A stretch of 64,000 bases of DNA, taken from the NCBI RefSeq assembly GCF_003590875.1, contig NZ_QYUN01000002.1, positions 3,286,001 through 3,350,000 of the forward strand, in the 5' to 3' direction. The position numbers and the translations under genes are program-made. The DNA is from Noviherbaspirillum cavernae. GTDB lineage: Bacteria > Pseudomonadota > Gammaproteobacteria > Burkholderiales > Burkholderiaceae_D. The notes under the pieces were generated by a model. The model searched no databases and was not told where the DNA came from. It worked only from the letters and a program-made list of their open reading frames with translations. This document shows positions 61,105-64,000 of this stretch, piece by piece. Within the stretch, counting starts at the first letter, position 1, and each line of letters starts with the position of its first letter.

Positions 61105-61947
61105 ATGCAGGATGCGCCGCGCACGATCCGGATCGCCGCCGGCAGCACGATAGCCGCGCTGCTCAAGAAACCGCCGCTGGATCCGCTGGAAACCCGCATC
61201 CTGCTGACGCATGCGCTCAAGCTGTCGCGCGTGCAGCTCATCACGCAAGGCGAGCGTGTTCTGACGCACGATGAAGCGCAATATTTGTCGGCGCTGCTGC
61301 AGCGCCGCGCCGATGGTGAACCGATCGCGTACATCGTCGGCGAGCGAGAATTCTACGGACTCGCCTTCGAGGTCACGCCTGCGGTCCTGATTCCGCGCCC
61401 CGAAACCGAACTGCTGGTCGAGCTCGCGCTGGAGCGTCTGCCGCAAAACGGCCGCGTGCTGGACATGGGCACCGGCTCGGGCGCGATCGCAATCGCGATT
61501 GCCCACAGCCGACCCGACGCCACCGTCACCGCGCTGGACGTCAGCCAGGACGCGCTCGCGGTCGCCCGGCGCAATGCACAACGGCACGCCGCCGACATCC
61601 GCTTTGTACAAAGTGACTGGTTCGAGGCTCTGGACGAGCAGCGTTTCGAGCTGATCGTCTCCAATCCGCCGTACATCGTTGCCGGCGACGACCATCTTTC
61701 GCAGGGCGACCTGCGCTTCGAGCCGCTGTCGGCCTTGACCGATCACGGCGACGGACTCGATTGCCTGCGCACGATCGTCTCGGGTGCGCGAGATCGCCTC
61801 GCACCCGGCGGATTCCTGCTAATGGAACACGGCTACGATCAGGCCGCCCATGTGCGCGCACTGCTGACGGAGCGGCAGTTCCATGCCGTCCAGAGCTGGT
61901 GCGATCTGGCCGGCATCGAACGTGTCACGGGCGGACAGCACCCCTGA
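61105..61947 (+). CDS. prmC: Release factor glutamine methyltransferase
   Basis: A 280-residue SAM-dependent enzyme that methylates the Gln of the GGQ loop in release factors, here PrfA encoded upstream. Landmarks are the N-terminal DPLETRILLTHALKL, EFYGLAFEVTPAVLIPRPETELLVE (in parts), SAM motif VLDMGTGSGAIAIA and the substrate motif IVSNPPYI. ATG 61105 has GAGG eight bases upstream; a GTG at 61096 is the alternative. Confidence 0.94.
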   Translation: MQDAPRTIRIAAGSTIAALLKKPPLDPLETRILLTHALKLSRVQLITQGERVLTHDEAQYLSALLQRRADGEPIAYIVGEREFYGLAFEVTPAVLIPRPETELLVELALERLPQNGRVLDMGTGSGAIAIAIAHSRPDATVTALDVSQDALAVARRNAQRHAADIRFVQSDWFEALDEQRFELIVSNPPYIVAGDDHLSQGDLRFEPLSALTDHGDGLDCLRTIVSGARDRLAPGGFLLMEHGYDQAAHVRALLTERQFHAVQSWCDLAGIERVTGGQHP

Positions 61948-61960
61948 CGCAACGCACCTC

Positions 61961-63652
61961 TCAACTCAACAGCATCACGATCACCATGCCCCAGACCGTC
62001 AGCAGCGTGTTGCCGACGGCGTAGGTGACGGTATATCCCAGTCCCGGCACATTGCTTTTCGCGATGTCGCAAATCATCCCGAGCGCCGCCGTCGTGGTGC
62101 GCGCGCCCGCACAGCAGCCCAGCAGGATCGCGGGGTCGAAGCGGAAGATGTATTTCGCGGTGAACATCGCGAGGATCAGCGGCACCGAGGTCGCGAACAC
62201 GCCCCACAGGAACAGACTCAGGCCCAGCTTCTGCAAGCCGAGCACGAAGCCGGGACCGGCCGAGATGCCGACCACGGCGATGAAGACATTGAGCCCGACC
62301 GAGTTCATGAACCAGACGGTGGGCGCGGGAATCCGGCCGAAGGTCGGATGAATCGAGCGCAACCAGCCGAACACGATGCCGGCGATGAGCGTACCGCCTG
62401 CGGTCGACAGCGTGAGGGGAATGCCGCCGGCCTTGATGACGATGGCGCCGATCAGCGCACCGATCGTGATCGCGGCCGCCATCATCGCGACATCGGTGAC
62501 GTCGGTCGGCCGGTCGGCATAGCCCACCAACTTCGCGACCCGTGCAACATCCTGCTTGCGGCCGACGACCGTCAGGATGTCGCCGCGATGCAGTTCCGTC
62601 CTGGCGAGGACCGGGATCTCGGTGCTGGTGGCACCGCGCACGATCCGTTGCAGGTACACGCCGCGCGCCTCGGGCCGGGGCGACAGTTCGTGCAGCGTCT
62701 TGCCGTCGACCTCGCGGTTGGTGACATAGATGTTGACGCCTTCGATCGGCACCGCCAGCAGTTCCGGATCGTCCACCTCTTCGGCAAGCGGGCCGATCAG
62801 CTCGACCAGCACTTCGCGATGGCCGGCCACCACGACCACGTCGCCGCTCATCAGCACCGTGTCGCCTGTAGCCTCGATGATCTTGCCGTCGCGCCGCAGA
62901 CGCTCGACGAACACGCGCGTGCCGGTGGCCAGCGCCTCGGCATCGGTCGCCTTCAGGCCGACCACGCGGCTGCCCGGATGGATGCGGAATGCGCGCAGCT
63001 CGAAATCGTGCCAGCCGGTGCCATCGCCGCCGACGCGCTTGCCGCCACCCATGGATTCCTCGTACCGCTTGCATTCCGCAACGAGGTCGATGTTGAGCAG
63101 TCTGGGGCCGACCAGCGCCAGCAGCAGCGCCGAGCCGACCGTGCCGAAGATGTAGGTGACCGCATAGGCGACCGGCATCGCGTCCAGCATCTGCTTGGTC
63201 TGCTCGGCCGGCAGGTTCAGGCGGTTGATGGCATCGGTGGCGAGGCCCATCGATGCCGAGATGGTTTGCGAGCCGGCAAACAGGCCGGCGGCGTAGCCGA
63301 TGTCGTAGCCGGCGACCTTCGCCGCCACCACCGCCGCGCCCAGACAATAGACGCAGGTCACGACCGCAAACAACGCCTGCGGCAGGCCGTCCCTGGCGAT
63401 CCCCCGCACAAACTGCGGCCCCACGCCGTAGCCCACCGCAAACAGGAACAGCAGGAAGAACACCGACTTGACGTTGCTCGATATGCTGATGTTCAGCTGG
63501 CCGATCAGCACGGCCGCGATCAGCGTGGCCGTCACCGCGCCGAGGCTCAGGCCCTTGTAGCTTTTTCCGCCGACCCAGTAGCCGATCGCCAGCGAGAGGA
63601 AGATCGCGATTTCCGGATAGCTGCGCAGCGTGTTGACGAACCAGTCGGCCAT
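61961..63652 (-). CDS. AspT/YidE-type antiporter with RCK_C domains
   Basis: A 563-residue inner-membrane exchanger. About five helices lie at the N-terminus ([28 protein letters not shown]) and five or more at the C-terminus. Two cytoplasmic TrkA-C/RCK_C domains lie between them (residues about 210-370, e.g. [20 protein letters not shown]). The C-terminal [17 protein letters not shown] motif is typical of the aspartate:alanine exchanger family. GGAGGG four bases before the ATG supports the start. It lies downstream of a probable glutamate decarboxylase gene. Confidence 0.9.
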   Translation of the reverse strand: MADWFVNTLRSYPEIAIFLSLAIGYWVGGKSYKGLSLGAVTATLIAAVLIGQLNISISSNVKSVFFLLFLFAVGYGVGPQFVRGIARDGLPQALFAVVTCVYCLGAAVVAAKVAGYDIGYAAGLFAGSQTISASMGLATDAINRLNLPAEQTKQMLDAMPVAYAVTYIFGTVGSALLLALVGPRLLNIDLVAECKRYEESMGGGKRVGGDGTGWHDFELRAFRIHPGSRVVGLKATDAEALATGTRVFVERLRRDGKIIEATGDTVLMSGDVVVVAGHREVLVELIGPLAEEVDDPELLAVPIEGVNIYVTNREVDGKTLHELSPRPEARGVYLQRIVRGATSTEIPVLARTELHRGDILTVVGRKQDVARVAKLVGYADRPTDVTDVAMMAAAITIGALIGAIVIKAGGIPLTLSTAGGTLIAGIVFGWLRSIHPTFGRIPAPTVWFMNSVGLNVFIAVVGISAGPGFVLGLQKLGLSLFLWGVFATSVPLILAMFTAKYIFRFDPAILLGCCAGARTTTAALGMICDIAKSNVPGLGYTVTYAVGNTLLTVWGMVIVMLLS

Positions 63653-63797
63653 GGTTCCCTCCCTTCATGTCATGTTGCCGCGCCTTGCACGCGGAACTCG
63701 CATTGCATGGCGCTGCAGGCCGCAACAGACCCGCAGCGTCATGCGCTGATCACGCATCGGAGGCGATGGGCGGTGTGCGGCCATCGCCTCGGTCGAA

Positions 63798-64000
63798 CTA
63801 GCATTTCGCCGGTGTGGTGTTGTAGTGCGCGTGTTCGTGCAGCGCCGGCGGCCGTGCGGTGCCGCCATGTTCTTCGAGGTAGGCGCAGGCCTTGAGGATG
63901 TCGTCGGCCAGCATCCCCACCACATCGTGATTGAGGTGCGGACGCACCACCACGCGCAGGGAGTTCACGCTCTCGGCATTGGCCGGCATGGTGTAGGCGG
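63798..64000 (-). CDS. Glutamate decarboxylase-like protein, C-terminal end only
   Basis: The gene enters from the right edge; 67 codons and a TAG stop are visible. The text AYTMPANAESVNSLRVVVRP then HLNHDVVGMLADDILKACAYL resembles the C-terminus of PLP-dependent glutamate decarboxylases (PAYxMPpNAExVxxLRVVVRE). The catalytic part is outside the window, so the call rests on this short match. It is followed 146 bp on by the AspT-type antiporter, which suggests a glutamate/GABA acid-resistance or exchange pair. Confidence 0.6.
   Translation of the reverse strand, partial: AYTMPANAESVNSLRVVVRPHLNHDVVGMLADDILKACAYLEEHGGTARPPALHEHAHYNTTPAKC

Overview
The window is about 64 kb of GC-rich, densely coding DNA. 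It most resembles a chromosome segment of a betaproteobacterium of the family Oxalobacteraceae (Herminiimonas/Herbaspirillum-like). This is inferred from gene orders (rpe-gph-trpEGDC, gcvHP with sdaA, hemA-prfA-prmC), a TctC/Bug receptor and the rRNA operon layout. No database search was possible.

Layout. 1-8.9 kb: the end of a molybdopterin oxidoreductase, an M20 amidohydrolase, a DUF3047 lipoprotein, an SbmA/BacA-like ABC exporter, a Bug-family receptor, an SMP-30 lactonase and a PagL-like lipid A deacylase. 8.95-10.2 kb: a decayed IS3-family element abutting the last 47 codons of an Lrp/AsnC regulator. 10.3-16.0 kb: a complete rRNA operon on the minus strand (16S, tRNA-Ile, tRNA-Ala, 23S, 5S) with tandem promoters and boxA sites. 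16-19.3 kb: enoyl-CoA hydratase, UspA, MltA and ApaG. 19.4-24.9 kb: rpe, gph, a probable trp attenuator with a Trp-rich leader peptide, then trpE, trpG, trpD and trpC. 25-30.5 kb: M61 peptidase, DUF3429 protein, AcuI-like reductase, DsbC and a UbiH-like hydroxylase, then tRNA-Phe. 30.8-38 kb: a minus-strand run gcvH-gcvP-sdaA-gcvT-lipA (glycine cleavage, serine deamination, lipoate synthesis).

38.4-40.8 kb is an accessory insertion. It is a 2.36-kb element with 24-bp terminal inverted repeats, a near-perfect 10-bp target duplication, a frameshifted zinc-ribbon transposase-like gene and a SUKH-like passenger gene. It sits in the loop of an intrinsic terminator that originally followed the resorcinol operon. 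40.8-46.6 kb: a resorcinol/hydroxyquinol pathway (FAD hydroxylase, intradiol dioxygenase, maleylacetate reductase, periplasmic binding protein) with a divergent MarR regulator. 46.6-49.2 kb: a DUF342 protein and a periplasmic ankyrin protein. 49.4-53.5 kb: a periplasmic alcohol-oxidation cluster (PQQ dehydrogenase with a lanthanide-type Asp, diheme cytochrome c, beta-propeller protein, cytochrome b561). 53.7-57.8 kb: a glycosyltransferase, a glycogen-debranching-type glucosidase and an orphan response regulator. 58-62 kb: hemA, prfA, dsbB and prmC. 62-64 kb: an AspT-type antiporter beside the C-terminal end of a probable glutamate decarboxylase.

Most of the window is core metabolism. The parts most worth a second look are the terminator-splitting element, the trp leader, the PQQ cluster, the resorcinol promoter/operator and the truncated Lrp gene.
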